From Vicinamibacterales bacterium (GTDB lineage Bacteria > Acidobacteriota > Vicinamibacteria > Vicinamibacterales > JAMQPK01): a stretch of 64,000 bases of DNA. The notes beneath the pieces were generated by a model. It did not search any database and was not told the origin of the DNA. It saw only the letters and a list, made by a program, of their open reading frames with translations. Each line of letters begins with the position of its first letter. Position 1 is the first letter of the stretch. The position numbers and the translations under genes are program-made. The stretch spans positions 1 through 64,000 of the forward strand of contig JAMQPK010000099.1 of NCBI GenBank assembly GCA_023717525.1, given 5' to 3'. Below are positions 6,107-15,058 of this stretch, one piece after another.

Positions 6107-6469
6107 CTATCGGGGCGTCACAACGATCTCGCCCTTCATCTTGCCGTGGCCCATCCCGCAGAAACTCGCACACTTGAACTCGTAGGTTCCCGGCTTGCCG
6201 GCGGTGAACGTCACGGTCGCCGGCTTTCCTTTCTCGAACGTCACTTTCTGGACTCCCAGATCCTTGCACTCGAAGCCGTGCTTGGCGTCCAGGCTCGTCA
6301 GGTGCAGTTCCAGCGTCTCGCCGGCCTTCACCTCAATCTTGCGAGCGTCGAACTCGTATTTCTTGGCGGTGATTTCCACCACTCGGGCATGCGCCGGTTG
6401 AGCCTGCGCACGCATCATCCCGCACAGGCCCACCACGCCCGCCAACACCAATGTCATTGTCGTGCGCAT
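6107..6469 (-). CDS. secreted cupredoxin with CuA-type copper motif
   Basis: 120 residues. ATG 6469 follows the def stop by one base; ATG 6481, overlapping it, is possible. A signal peptide (TLVLAGVVGLCGMMRAQAQ) precedes a beta-sandwich cupredoxin domain. The copper ligands are a histidine in DAKHGFECK and the cluster CASFCGMGHGKM, giving C-x3-C-x3-H-x2-M, which with the upstream histidine is the dinuclear CuA site of cytochrome c oxidase subunit II. No transmembrane helices of CoxB are present, so it is a periplasmic stand-alone domain, perhaps for copper handling or electron transfer. It is coupled to def. Confidence 0.85.
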   Translation of the reverse strand: MRTTMTLVLAGVVGLCGMMRAQAQPAHARVVEITAKKYEFDARKIEVKAGETLELHLTSLDAKHGFECKDLGVQKVTFEKGKPATVTFTAGKPGTYEFKCASFCGMGHGKMKGEIVVTPR

Positions 6470-6470
6470 G

Positions 6471-7013
6471 TCAGTCGTCATCCCCCCTGGCCCAGTATCG
6501 CGAGTACTCGTCCAGGAACGCAAGCGTCTCGAACGATCGCATCCGATCAAGGAAGAGGACGCCATCGAGGTGATCGGCCTCGTGTTGAATCACGCGCGCC
6601 GGAAAGTCCTGAGACGTGAAGTCGATCGTCGCACCAAAGCGATCCATCGCGCTCACTTTGATCGTGATCGCGCGCGGCACTCGTCCGCGAATGTCGGGAA
6701 TGCTGAGGCAGCCTTCCCAGTCCTCGCGCATGTGGGGACCGATGGGTGTGACAATGGGGTTGATAAACACCATCGGCTCACGATCCGAAGACAACGGGTC
6801 CTCTTCGGCGGGGTTGATGGCGGCTACGAAAATGCGCAGACCCTCGTGAATCTGCGGGGCCGCGAGGCCGACGCCATGGTACTCGTGCATGGTGTCGATC
6901 ATGTCGTCGATCAGCTTCTGCATCGACGGCTGCTTCAGCTCGGCGCGCTCGATCTCGCGGGCGCGCGTCCGCAGCACCGGATGGCCCAGGCGGGCAACTT
7001 TCAGTAGCGACAT
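6471..7013 (-). CDS. def: peptide deformylase
   Basis: Removes the N-formyl group from nascent proteins at the ribosome, using Fe or Zn. All three family motifs are present: GVGLAAPQI (motif I), EGCLSIP (motif II, cysteine ligand) and HEADHLDG (motif III, two histidine ligands and catalytic glutamate). ATG 7013 is chosen (180 residues, family size); an upstream TTG adds four residues. The usual def-fmt pairing is absent here; a copper protein follows instead, separated by one base. Confidence 0.95.
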   Translation of the reverse strand: MSLLKVARLGHPVLRTRAREIERAELKQPSMQKLIDDMIDTMHEYHGVGLAAPQIHEGLRIFVAAINPAEEDPLSSDREPMVFINPIVTPIGPHMREDWEGCLSIPDIRGRVPRAITIKVSAMDRFGATIDFTSQDFPARVIQHEADHLDGVLFLDRMRSFETLAFLDEYSRYWARGDDD

Positions 7014-7114
7014 AACTTCAGCCAATTATCCAATCAATCCAACAATGTTCCAATCTTCAATCTTCAATGCACAGTCACTATCGGGTCCTGTCTCCAGGTC
7101 CGATATGATTAGGT

Positions 7115-7594
7115 ATGCAGTATCTGCGGACCGCCCTCATATTGATCGTCATCATGGCCTCGACCGCCTGTTTCGGGCTCGAAGATCTCCTGGGCGGAAA
7201 GTCGCCGACGAGCCCAAGCGAGACCACGTCGGCGTCGACGACCATCCGGTCCTATCTCGGAACCTGGGTTGGGCCGACGATTACGTCCTACCCGACGGCG
7301 CAGAGCTGCGGAAACATGCAGTGGAAAGTCACGTCGCAATCGGGAGCGCAGATCAGCGGAGATTTTCAAGCGACGTGCGCGAGCGGCACCACGCTGGCCG
7401 GCACGGTCGTGGCCACACACGGCGACACAACCATTCCCTGGGCCGCGTCTGGGACAGCAACCCAGGGAGGAAACACCTGCACGTTCTCGCTGACTGGATC
7501 GGGAACGTTCCAGGGAACGTCGAACATTCTCATCAACTACGCCGGCACCGTGTGCTCGCTGCCCGTAAGCGGATCGGAAACGATTACGCGATAG
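7115..7594 (+). CDS. hypothetical lipoprotein
   Basis: 159 residues. The N-terminus has a hydrophobic segment [16 protein letters not shown] whose cysteine at 19 fits a lipobox, followed by a serine/threonine-rich linker. The mature part is Ser/Thr/Gly rich with six further cysteines and repeated beta-strand sequences such as [12 protein letters not shown] and [12 protein letters not shown], suggesting a surface-exposed beta domain with disulphides. Its 3' end overlaps the convergent fbaB gene by 11 bases. Function unknown. Confidence 0.7.
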   Translation: MQYLRTALILIVIMASTACFGLEDLLGGKSPTSPSETTSASTTIRSYLGTWVGPTITSYPTAQSCGNMQWKVTSQSGAQISGDFQATCASGTTLAGTVVATHGDTTIPWAASGTATQGGNTCTFSLTGSGTFQGTSNILINYAGTVCSLPVSGSETITR

Positions 7595-8654
7595 TCACGT
7601 CCTTGTTCAGGTAGACATCCTGAATCGCGTTCAGCAGCCCGACCCCCTCCTTCATCGGACGCTGAAACGCCTTGCGTCCGGAGATCAGCCCCATACCACC
7701 GGCGCGCTTGTTGATGACGGCGGTCTTGACCGCTTCCTTCAGGTCGCTCTCGCCCGACGAGGCGCCACCGGAATTAATCAGTCCGGCGCGACCCATGTAG
7801 CAGTTGGCCAACTGATAGCGCGTGAGGTCGATCGGGTGATCGGATGACAGCTCCGAATACACCTTCTTGTGCGTCTTGCCGAAATTGACGGCGTTGTAGC
7901 CGCCGTTATTCTCCGGCAGCTTCTGCTTGATGATGTCGGCCTGGATCGTCACACCCAGGTGGTTCGCCTGGCCGGTAAGATCGGCGGCAACGTGATAGTC
8001 GGCTTCTTTGGTCTTGAACGCCGGATTCCGAAGGTAGCACCACAACACGGTGAACATGCCGAGCTCGTGCGCCTGATGGAACTGCTCGGTGACTTCCTGA
8101 ATCTGCCGCTTGGACTCTTCCGACCCGAAGTAGATCGTCGCGCCCACGCCTTTCGCGCCCATCTCGTATGCCTGCCGGATGTTCGCGAAGCGAATCTGAT
8201 CGTACGCGTTGGGGTACGACAGAAACTCGTTGTGATTCACCTTCAGCAGGAACGGGATCTTGTGCGCGTACTTCCGCGCGACCGATCCGAGCACGCCCAG
8301 CGTCGACGCTACGGCGTTGCAGCCGCCTTCGATCGCCAGCTTGACGATGTTCTCCGGATCGAAATACGCGGGGTTCGGCGCAAAGGACGCTCCCGCAGAG
8401 TGTTCGATCCCCTGATCGACGGGAAGGATCGACACGTATCCGGTGCCGCCCAGGCGTCCGTGATCCAGCATCGACTGCAGGCTGCCGAGCACGGGTGTCG
8501 GACGATCCGAAAGGCTGTAAATCCGCTCGACATAGTCCGGTCCGGGCAGATGCAGCGTGTCCCTCGAAATCGTCTTGCACTGATGCTGAAGCAGGCTGGC
8601 GCCTTCGGCGCCCAGAATGTCTTCAATCTTCGAACTAACACTTTGAACGGCCAT
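7584..8654 (-). CDS. fbaB: class I fructose-bisphosphate aldolase (FbaB/DhnA type)
   Basis: A 356-residue Schiff-base aldolase for glycolysis and gluconeogenesis. [32 protein letters not shown] and [20 protein letters not shown] match the archaeal-type FbaB family, and [13 protein letters not shown] near the C-terminus is its phosphate-binding region. It is the last gene of the hpnC-hpnD-hpnE-thiI-fbaB run: its ATG lies 20 bases inside the thiI 3' end, so it is probably translationally coupled. Confidence 0.92.
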   Translation of the reverse strand: MAVQSVSSKIEDILGAEGASLLQHQCKTISRDTLHLPGPDYVERIYSLSDRPTPVLGSLQSMLDHGRLGGTGYVSILPVDQGIEHSAGASFAPNPAYFDPENIVKLAIEGGCNAVASTLGVLGSVARKYAHKIPFLLKVNHNEFLSYPNAYDQIRFANIRQAYEMGAKGVGATIYFGSEESKRQIQEVTEQFHQAHELGMFTVLWCYLRNPAFKTKEADYHVAADLTGQANHLGVTIQADIIKQKLPENNGGYNAVNFGKTHKKVYSELSSDHPIDLTRYQLANCYMGRAGLINSGGASSGESDLKEAVKTAVINKRAGGMGLISGRKAFQRPMKEGVGLLNAIQDVYLNKDVTIA

Positions 8655-9849
8655 AATTTCCTTTCGCCGGGTATTTTATCACCGGGAAATTGAAGTCCTC
8701 TATCGCTGCGCTTTCAACGGCTTGGCGCACAAATTCGTCGATCGGCAGCGCGCGCTCCGCCTCCTCGACATCGGCCGGCCGCGCTTTCGTGGCCGGATGC
8801 TTTGGCGTGAACAGCTGGCAGCAGTCCTGATCTTCGATGATCGAGATCGGATAGCTGCCCAGGCGCTGCGCCTCCGCCGTAATCTCGTCCTTGTCCATCC
8901 CAATCAGAGGGCGGAAGACGGGCAGCGTCGTAGCAGCGCCGATGGTCGTCATGTTTTCGAGCGTCTGCGACGCAACCTGCCCGATCACTTCGCCTGTCAC
9001 CAAGGCCTGCGCATGCGCCTTGCGCGCGATCCCCTCCGCGATCCGGAACATGAGGCGCCGATAGATCACAACCCGCAGGGGCGCCGCGACAGTCAACATG
9101 ACCTGCTGCTGAATGTCGCCGAACGCGACGAGGTACAGTCGCGTGTGCTGCTGGTATCGGGTCAGCAGGGCGACGAGCTCGCGGACTTTTTCCTGCGAGG
9201 CACGCGACAGTATCGGGTAGCTGTGAAAATGCACCGGCAGCACACGGCAGCCGCGCTTCATCAGGCGATACATGGCGACGGGTGAATCAATACCGCCCGA
9301 CAGCAGCGCCACAACGCGGCCGCTGACGCCGGTCGGCATACCACCTGGCCCAGGGTGCTTCCCGAAATGGTAGAACGCTTCGCCGGTGAGCGCCTCGACG
9401 TGAATCGTGAACTCCGGCGCGTCCAGGTTCACCGTCCATCCCCGGGCCTCTTTGATACGGCCTCCGACCTCGCGCTCAATCTGCGGCGACGTCAGCGGAA
9501 AGCGTTTATCCGCCCGCCGCGCAGAGACTCTGAAGGTTGACACCTTCAACTCGGCAAGCGCGGCGAGGTCGTCGAGAATGGCCTTGGCTATCACGTCCAC
9601 ATCGAGCACCACGTGGCCCGCGAGCGAAAAATTCGCGATGCCGAACACATGCCGCAGACGCTCGGCCACCGGGTCCCACGCCGCCGGTGAGCCGAGCACG
9701 ACTTCAATCCGGCCCATCTTGTTGATCACCTGCTTCACATCGAGATCGCTCGTCGCTGTGCGAATGTTCCGGACGAGCCGGCCGATGAACCAGGGACGGT
9801 TCCGTCCTTTGAGCGCGATTTCCTGATAGTGGACGACGATGGAATTCAT
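8635..9849 (-). CDS. thiI: tRNA 4-thiouridine synthase / thiamine sulfur-transfer enzyme ThiI
   Basis: A 404-residue protein with an N-terminal ferredoxin-like/THUMP region (to about residue 170), then the adenylating PP-loop [15 protein letters not shown] and the AANH domain with [17 protein letters not shown]. The C-terminal rhodanese domain of E. coli ThiI is missing, as in many bacteria, so sulfur must come from a separate carrier. DQDCCQLF carries the cysteine pair near the conserved catalytic position. Its ATG overlaps the hpnE stop (ATGA). Confidence 0.95.
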   Translation of the reverse strand: MNSIVVHYQEIALKGRNRPWFIGRLVRNIRTATSDLDVKQVINKMGRIEVVLGSPAAWDPVAERLRHVFGIANFSLAGHVVLDVDVIAKAILDDLAALAELKVSTFRVSARRADKRFPLTSPQIEREVGGRIKEARGWTVNLDAPEFTIHVEALTGEAFYHFGKHPGPGGMPTGVSGRVVALLSGGIDSPVAMYRLMKRGCRVLPVHFHSYPILSRASQEKVRELVALLTRYQQHTRLYLVAFGDIQQQVMLTVAAPLRVVIYRRLMFRIAEGIARKAHAQALVTGEVIGQVASQTLENMTTIGAATTLPVFRPLIGMDKDEITAEAQRLGSYPISIIEDQDCCQLFTPKHPATKARPADVEEAERALPIDEFVRQAVESAAIEDFNFPVIKYPAKGNYGRSKC

Positions 9850-11198
9850 GAAATCGCCTCGGCAGCCAGCCGTCCGCTAAGAGCGGCTCCCTCGATCGTC
9901 GCCGGCAGGCCAGTGTCGATCCAGTCACCGGCGAGCACCAATCCCTTGATACCGGTGCGGGTGCCCGGTCGCGCCGGCTGGCCGGGCGCGAGCGAGAACG
10001 TCGCGCGCCGCTCGCGGACAACCGACACGCGCTGCACGCGCGCCGCGCGTGCGTCCGGCAACGCCTCGCACAGCTCGCTGAGCGCGAGCGCCACCAGGGC
10101 ATCGTTGGTCATCTCCATCACGTCTTCGGCGCCGCTCGCCACGAGAGTCAGGTGCGACGTGCCACCGTCGAACATCTGTGACTTGTCGAACACCCATTGC
10201 ATCGTGCGGCCCGGCAACCCGAGAAACGCGGCGTTCATGATCCGGCGATCGAGCCACAGGTTGACGCTCGCGATCGGCGACGCCGCCGTGTTCGCGGCGG
10301 CCAGCCGGACGGCATCGACGGGACCGGTCTCGCCCTGAAACAGATCCGGCAGCGCATGCCACGCCACGGCGCAGACGACGCAGGCCGGCTGTAGCCGCTC
10401 CCCTCGCGATTCAACATGCGCAACACGGCCGCCTTCGAGCACCACCCGAGCCGGCGATCCGATACGTACTTCGCCCCCGTGCCGCTGAATGAACTCGCGA
10501 GCCGGCTCGGCATACAGCTCGTCGAGCGGGCAGGCTGGAAGGCCCAACGCCGCATCGCGTGGATCCCCGCCGAACATCTGCCCAAGCACACGCGCAAATG
10601 GCGGCGCCGACGCCTCGCGTACGGATTGGTTCAGTGCGGCAAGCGCAAGGGGCTCCCAGAGCATCTCGCGCAATCTCGCCGTCTGGCCGTTGTTGATCAG
10701 CCATTGCTCGACCGTCTCGCCTGGCGAGGCGGCAATCCGCGTCGGATTTCGCCCTTTGCCCTCAGCCCTCAGCCCTTCCTGCGCAATCCGAATCGGCGTC
10801 GCCATCTTCAGCGCCGAGAGCCTGTCTGCCCATCCCAATGCGTCCCACTGCAGCAGGCCACCCACGAGATTCAGCGGCGCAGGCAACGGTGGGCACTGCA
10901 GCCGGCTGCGCACTCCGCCCCGATCGACAAACTCGACATCGAGGTACGTCTGCAGGCGCACGCGGCCATCCGTCCCGATCTTCTTCAGAAACCTGAACGT
11001 GTCGTGGTAGCAGCCGAGCAGCACGTGCTGACCGTTGTCGACCCGTTCACCGGTTTGCGGATCAGTGAAGGCCGTCGCGCGGCCGCCGAGTACTGCCTTC
11101 GCCTCGAGCACACACACGCGCGCGCCGCGATCGGCGAGCTCCACGGCGGCAGTCAGCCCGGCCACGCCGGCACCGACAACGACGACATCCGGGCTCAT
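9846..11198 (-). CDS. hpnE: hydroxysqualene dehydroxylase HpnE
   Basis: A 450-residue FAD flavoprotein that converts hydroxysqualene to squalene. ATG 11198 overlaps the hpnD stop (ATGA) and leads directly into the dinucleotide-binding motif VVVVGAGVAGLTAAVELADR. ERVDNGQHVLLGCYHDT is typical of the squalene-associated desaturase-like family, and LVLAGDWIDTGLPATIEGA is the C-terminal FAD motif. Upstream codons are open but not conserved. With HpnC and HpnD it completes the three-step route from farnesyl diphosphate to squalene, precursor of hopanoids. No squalene-hopene cyclase is in the window. Confidence 0.93.
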   Translation of the reverse strand: MSPDVVVVGAGVAGLTAAVELADRGARVCVLEAKAVLGGRATAFTDPQTGERVDNGQHVLLGCYHDTFRFLKKIGTDGRVRLQTYLDVEFVDRGGVRSRLQCPPLPAPLNLVGGLLQWDALGWADRLSALKMATPIRIAQEGLRAEGKGRNPTRIAASPGETVEQWLINNGQTARLREMLWEPLALAALNQSVREASAPPFARVLGQMFGGDPRDAALGLPACPLDELYAEPAREFIQRHGGEVRIGSPARVVLEGGRVAHVESRGERLQPACVVCAVAWHALPDLFQGETGPVDAVRLAAANTAASPIASVNLWLDRRIMNAAFLGLPGRTMQWVFDKSQMFDGGTSHLTLVASGAEDVMEMTNDALVALALSELCEALPDARAARVQRVSVVRERRATFSLAPGQPARPGTRTGIKGLVLAGDWIDTGLPATIEGAALSGRLAAEAIS

Positions 11199-12007
11199 CG
11201 CACCATCACCCTCAACCATGTGGTCATCGCAAGAACGGCCTGCCGCGGACGCGAGACTCGAATGCGACGGCTGAACACGTCGAATCCTGCCCGCTCGATC
11301 GATCGCAGCAGATCGAAATAGATGGCGCCCATGATGCGCGACGCCACCAGGCCTTTCTCGTCGGCTTTCGGCAGCGCGGCATTTGCCTTCCGATAGAACT
11401 GGCGCGCCCGATCGCATTGATGAGCGAGCAGCGCCCGCATGCTCTCGGTGAGCCGTCCGGCGCGCAGGTCGTCTTCCGACACATTGAACCGCCGCAGATC
11501 CTCCAGCGGGATGTACACCCGGCCGCGCTCCAGATCCGGCGATACATCCCGGATGATGTTGGTCAACTGCAAGGCGATTCCAAGATCAATCGCATAATCG
11601 CGCGTCTGCACGTTGCGGTATCCGAAAATTTCGACACACACGAGACCGACAGCCGAGGCGACTCTGAGGCAGTACTGTCGCAGGGCGTCAAACGTTTCAT
11701 ACCGCCGCTGCTCGAGATCCATCCCCACCCCGTCGATGAGATCCTCGAACGCCGACCGCGGGAGCTTGAATCTGGCGACATGGGTCATCAACTGCCGGCC
11801 CTGAGGTGTCGCGGGCAATTGTCCGTCATAAATGGTGTTCAGTTCCTCGCGCCACTGCGCGAGGGCGTTCGCGGCCGAGCCATCCTCGGCTTCATCGACC
11901 GCATCGTCGACGGCGCGGCAGAAGTCCCAGACGGCGACGATGGCCTCGCGTTTGGGCCTGGGCAGGGCCAGAAATGAGTAGTAGAAGCTCGTCGCGCGTC
12001 CACTCAT
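11195..12007 (-). CDS. hpnD: presqualene diphosphate synthase HpnD
   Basis: 270 residues of the squalene/phytoene synthase fold. FCRAVDDAVDEAEDG is the first Asp-rich diphosphate/Mg site and GIALQLTNIIRDVSPDLERG the second. The starting SFYYSFLALPRPKREAI and the SRRIRVSRPRQ tail are HpnD-like. It joins two farnesyl diphosphates into presqualene diphosphate. It overlaps hpnC by 4 bases upstream and hpnE by 4 bases downstream. Confidence 0.94.
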   Translation of the reverse strand: MSGRATSFYYSFLALPRPKREAIVAVWDFCRAVDDAVDEAEDGSAANALAQWREELNTIYDGQLPATPQGRQLMTHVARFKLPRSAFEDLIDGVGMDLEQRRYETFDALRQYCLRVASAVGLVCVEIFGYRNVQTRDYAIDLGIALQLTNIIRDVSPDLERGRVYIPLEDLRRFNVSEDDLRAGRLTESMRALLAHQCDRARQFYRKANAALPKADEKGLVASRIMGAIYFDLLRSIERAGFDVFSRRIRVSRPRQAVLAMTTWLRVMVR

Positions 12008-12873
12008 GCGCCGCTCCAGGTCAACACCCGCCAGAGAAGCAGTGGAGCGTCGCGTGAAGTCAGCGTCGGCCTGGACGCGAACACGTTAAAATCGGCGCGC
12101 TCGAGATTCTCGAGAATCCGCATACCGCCGAGCCAGGTCAGCCGCAGCTCGTATCGAAGGCGCCCCTGAACACCGTCGCAGACATCCCGCCCTTCGAGAA
12201 AGGACTCCCGCGTGCGGCGCGCGACCGTCTGAAGCGCCTGACGCCACGGTTCTGTCAGCCGGGCATCAGACAGATCCTGGACGCGAGCGCGGCACGCGTC
12301 GACATCCTCGATGGGCACGTAGAGACGGCCGTTCTCCCAGTCGCGAGCAAGATCCTGCCAGAAGTTGGTCAGTTGAAGCGCCGTGCAGAGGGCGTCGGAG
12401 GATCGATCGAGTCGTGGATCGTCGTAACCCGCAATGCGCAGCACGAGACGGCCTACGGGATTTGCCGATCGCCGGCAATAGTCGAGCACCGAGTCCCAGG
12501 TGGCGTACCGATGCGTCGTGATATCCTGACGAAACGCGCTGAGCAGATCGGCGAACAGTTGAATGGGAAGGCCGCGGTCTCGAATCGTCGCGCCAAGCGC
12601 CAGAAATATCGGATCGTCGGACATCCAGTCTTCAGCCCAAGCACACGCGTGCAATCGCTTCTCCCAGTCGTCCAACAGTCTCCGTCGCTCGTCGGGGGGC
12701 CGGCGCCCCTCGTCGGCGAAATCGTCCGCGGTCCGCGCGAAGGCATACAGCGCGGCCACGTGGGGTCGCATCTCGGCCGGCAGCAGCCACGACGCGACCG
12801 GGAAATTTTCGTAGTGGGCGCGCGCCAGACGTTCGCACTCTGCGTAGGCGTCACGCAGCTTCAGGGGATTCAA
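12004..12873 (-). CDS. hpnC: squalene synthase HpnC (hydroxysqualene-forming)
   Basis: 289 residues; paralogue of the next gene. ENFPVASWLLPAEMRPHVAA is the HpnC hallmark start, FARTADDFADEG the first Asp-rich motif, and ALQLTNFWQDLARDWENGRL the second, with WQD in place of IRD as usual in HpnC. It converts presqualene diphosphate to hydroxysqualene. First gene of the operon; its start is 26 bases from the divergent membrane-anchored gene, so that short gap must hold both promoters. Confidence 0.94.
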   Translation of the reverse strand: MNPLKLRDAYAECERLARAHYENFPVASWLLPAEMRPHVAALYAFARTADDFADEGRRPPDERRRLLDDWEKRLHACAWAEDWMSDDPIFLALGATIRDRGLPIQLFADLLSAFRQDITTHRYATWDSVLDYCRRSANPVGRLVLRIAGYDDPRLDRSSDALCTALQLTNFWQDLARDWENGRLYVPIEDVDACRARVQDLSDARLTEPWRQALQTVARRTRESFLEGRDVCDGVQGRLRYELRLTWLGGMRILENLERADFNVFASRPTLTSRDAPLLLWRVLTWSGA

Positions 12874-12899
12874 GGCCCTTATTTTACTGGTGATTCACG

Positions 12900-13388
12900 A
12901 TGCGCGACTTCGTAGCCGCGCTGGTCGCCGCCGGCCTCGTGTTCTTCGCGCTCAGCCTGCTGACGACGCTGCACTTCTATCGAAAACGGCACAGGGAGGC
13001 GCGGGACGGGGAGATCGCCCGCGGCCGCCGCATTATCGTTGAGCTGCCGACCGATCCCGAACTGACACTCTTCACGGAAGATACCGAACACTTTTATTAT
13101 GGCGCCGCGCCGATCGATAAGCGCGACATCATGGCGGTGCGTGTGCTCATCAACGGCTCGCCGATCGCCGGGTTCGTTTCGCCGCGCTGGCAGTCGGCCG
13201 CTCACCTTCAGCCGACATCGTTCGAGGATCGCCCGGAAGGCATCGCCCGCGACCGATGGGATGTCGCCGTCGAAACGGTCAACGGCAGTCTGCTTGTCGA
13301 GTGTGGTGCGGTGCGCGAACGGGTCTCCCAGGAGCTGGCGAGAACAATCTTCGCCGCCGTGAAGTCGGCTCTCGAGGATCGCGCCTGA
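12900..13388 (+). CDS. membrane-anchored hypothetical protein
   Basis: 162 residues. One N-terminal transmembrane helix (AALVAAGLVFFALSLLTTL, residues about 6-24) is followed by a basic stop-transfer segment FYRKRHREARDGE and a soluble domain of about 130 residues with VELPTDPELTLFTEDTEHFY and RDIMAVRVLINGSPIAGFV. The topology suggests a cytoplasmic or periplasmic domain tethered to the inner membrane. No family recognised. Divergent from hpnC. Confidence 0.7.
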   Translation: MRDFVAALVAAGLVFFALSLLTTLHFYRKRHREARDGEIARGRRIIVELPTDPELTLFTEDTEHFYYGAAPIDKRDIMAVRVLINGSPIAGFVSPRWQSAAHLQPTSFEDRPEGIARDRWDVAVETVNGSLLVECGAVRERVSQELARTIFAAVKSALEDRA

Positions 13389-13392
13389 GAGA

Positions 13393-13950
13393 CTACCAAG
13401 GTGTTTCTGGCTGGCCGCTTCGGTGATTGACGGCGCGGGCCAGTACGAACAGCAGATCGGAAAGGCGATTCACGTAGATCACCAGATGCTCGTCGACATG
13501 GTCCATCCCCAACGACACGATGGCGCGTTCCGCGCGGCGACATACCGTGCGCGAAAAGTGCAGGAGGGCGCCGGCACGGCTGCCTCCAGGAAGAATGAAC
13601 CGCCGGAGGGGCGGAAGCTCTGCCTCGAGTCGATCGATCCAGTCTTCAAGGCGCGCCACATCGGCGGGAGTGATCGTCGTCGATCGTCCATCGTCGATCG
13701 TCGATCGTCGATCGGGGTTGTCGCCCGGATTGGCCAGACGGGCGCCAATTGCAAAAAGATCCTTCTGCAGCTGCTCCAGCAGATCCGTCACGTCTCCGGC
13801 GAACTCGCCCTGCGCTACGACCAGACCGAGGCACGCGTTCAGCTCGTCCACGTCGCCGTAGGCGGCAACTCTGGGATCGGCTTTCGACACGCGCGTACCG
13901 CCAAAGAGCCCGGTCTGCCCCTGGTCACCCGTTCGCGTGTAGATCTTCAT
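13393..13950 (-). CDS. PduO-type cob(I)alamin adenosyltransferase
   Basis: 185 residues from ATG 13950. It adds the 5'-deoxyadenosyl group of ATP to reduced corrinoid. MKIYTRTGDQGQTGLFGGTR is the P-loop-like ATP site, YGDVDELNACLGL and the C-terminal RTVCRRAERAIVSL / YVNRLSDLLFVLAR are the conserved helices. A stretch DRRSTIDDGRSTTI in the middle is encoded by a simple GATCGTC-type repeat (13671-13714) and looks inserted relative to the family. The start codon overlaps the divergent mutY start on the other strand by two bases. Confidence 0.9.
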   Translation of the reverse strand: MKIYTRTGDQGQTGLFGGTRVSKADPRVAAYGDVDELNACLGLVVAQGEFAGDVTDLLEQLQKDLFAIGARLANPGDNPDRRSTIDDGRSTTITPADVARLEDWIDRLEAELPPLRRFILPGGSRAGALLHFSRTVCRRAERAIVSLGMDHVDEHLVIYVNRLSDLLFVLARAVNHRSGQPETPW

Positions 13951-14662
13951 GGCCGCCAGTATACGTAAGGCGTCCCGCCGGGAGCCATCGCCCATCCCCC
14001 CGGCCGCGGCCAGGCGAGTCTTCCGGCGCCAGCTTTTGAGTTGGTACGATCGCAACGGACGCTCGTTGCCCTGGAGGGAAACGACCGACCCGTACCACAT
14101 TCTGGTCTCTGAGATCATGCTGCAACAGACGCAGGTCGACCGCGTGCTACCCAAGTACCACGAGTGGCTTGGGAAGTACCCGTCGTTTGAGGCACTGGCC
14201 GAAGCGCCTGAGCAGGATGTGACCGACACCTGGTATCCGCTCGGCTACAACATCCGCCCGAAGCGCCTGCAGGCCATCGCGCGTGAGGCCGTTGCCAACT
14301 ATGGCGGCAAGTTGCCTGACGATGGGCCGACGCTGCTCTCATTCAAAGGGATCGGAGAATACACAGCGGGCGCCATCCGCAGTTTCGCCTTTCGTCAACG
14401 CGCGGCGATTCTCGACACGAACGTCGCTCGTGTGCTCTTCAGGGTCTTCATCGGCCACGGCGAGTTGAAGGCGCACGCCACCAAGCGTGTGCTCTGGGGC
14501 ATGTCCGCGGCGCTCGTCCCTCGCGCTCGGGCCTTTGATTTCAACCAGGCGCTCATGGATTTCGGAGCGATGCTCTGCACAGCGCGGAAGCCGAAATGCC
14601 TGATCTGCCCCATGGCGTCGCGCTGCGCCGCGTATCCCTTCAATCCCAGGCACGAACAGTAG
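13949..14662 (+). CDS. mutY: adenine DNA glycosylase MutY, short form
   Basis: 237 residues. Removes adenine mispaired with 8-oxoguanine. SEIMLQQTQVDRVLPKYHEW holds the catalytic glutamate, LLSFKGIGEYTAGAIRSFA is the helix-hairpin-helix, ILDTNVARVLFR has the catalytic aspartate, and CTARKPKCLICPMASRC gives the C-x6-C-x2-C-x5-C iron-sulfur cluster. The MutT-like C-terminal domain of full-length MutY (about 350 residues) is absent; a separate mutT gene starts 6 bases later. The start is uncertain within the first 20 codons because it overlaps the divergent gene's start. Confidence 0.93.
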   Translation: MAASIRKASRREPSPIPPAAARRVFRRQLLSWYDRNGRSLPWRETTDPYHILVSEIMLQQTQVDRVLPKYHEWLGKYPSFEALAEAPEQDVTDTWYPLGYNIRPKRLQAIAREAVANYGGKLPDDGPTLLSFKGIGEYTAGAIRSFAFRQRAAILDTNVARVLFRVFIGHGELKAHATKRVLWGMSAALVPRARAFDFNQALMDFGAMLCTARKPKCLICPMASRCAAYPFNPRHEQ

Positions 14663-14668
14663 TCATCG

Positions 14669-15058
14669 ATGGGCGAGCCGATTGTCGTCGTCGCTGCGGT
14701 GATCGAACGCAACGGCGAGTTCCTGGTCGCCAAGCGCCTGACGGGCACGCATCTGGCTGGCTACTGGGAGTTTCCAGGCGGCAAAGTGCACGATGGCGAA
14801 ACACGCGAGGACGCCCTGCGTCGCGAAATCGCCGAAGAACTCAATACGGCGATTGATGGCCTCGAGGAAATCTTTCACACCTCGCACGATTACGCAGACC
14901 GGACAATCGACCTGTATTTCTATCGCGGGACACTGAGTGGGACGCCTGAACCTGTGCTGGGACAGGCGTTGCGCTGGATCAAGCGAAGTGATTTCCCGGC
15001 GCTCGAGTTTCCTCCGGCCGACGCGGAGTTGATTGCACTGCTGGTCAGCGGCCGGTGA
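14669..15058 (+). CDS. mutT: 8-oxo-dGTP diphosphatase MutT-like Nudix hydrolase
   Basis: 129 residues with a complete Nudix box: GGKVHDGETREDALRREIAEEL (G-x5-E-x7-REUxEExGU form; the final small residue is relaxed). VVAAVIERNGEFLVAKRL and LAGYWEFPGGK are typical MutT sequences. It would remove 8-oxo-dGTP from the nucleotide pool, complementing MutY just upstream. It could alternatively act as the detached C-terminal domain of MutY. It overlaps the convergent ygfZ end by 14 bases. Confidence 0.9.
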   Translation: MGEPIVVVAAVIERNGEFLVAKRLTGTHLAGYWEFPGGKVHDGETREDALRREIAEELNTAIDGLEEIFHTSHDYADRTIDLYFYRGTLSGTPEPVLGQALRWIKRSDFPALEFPPADAELIALLVSGR

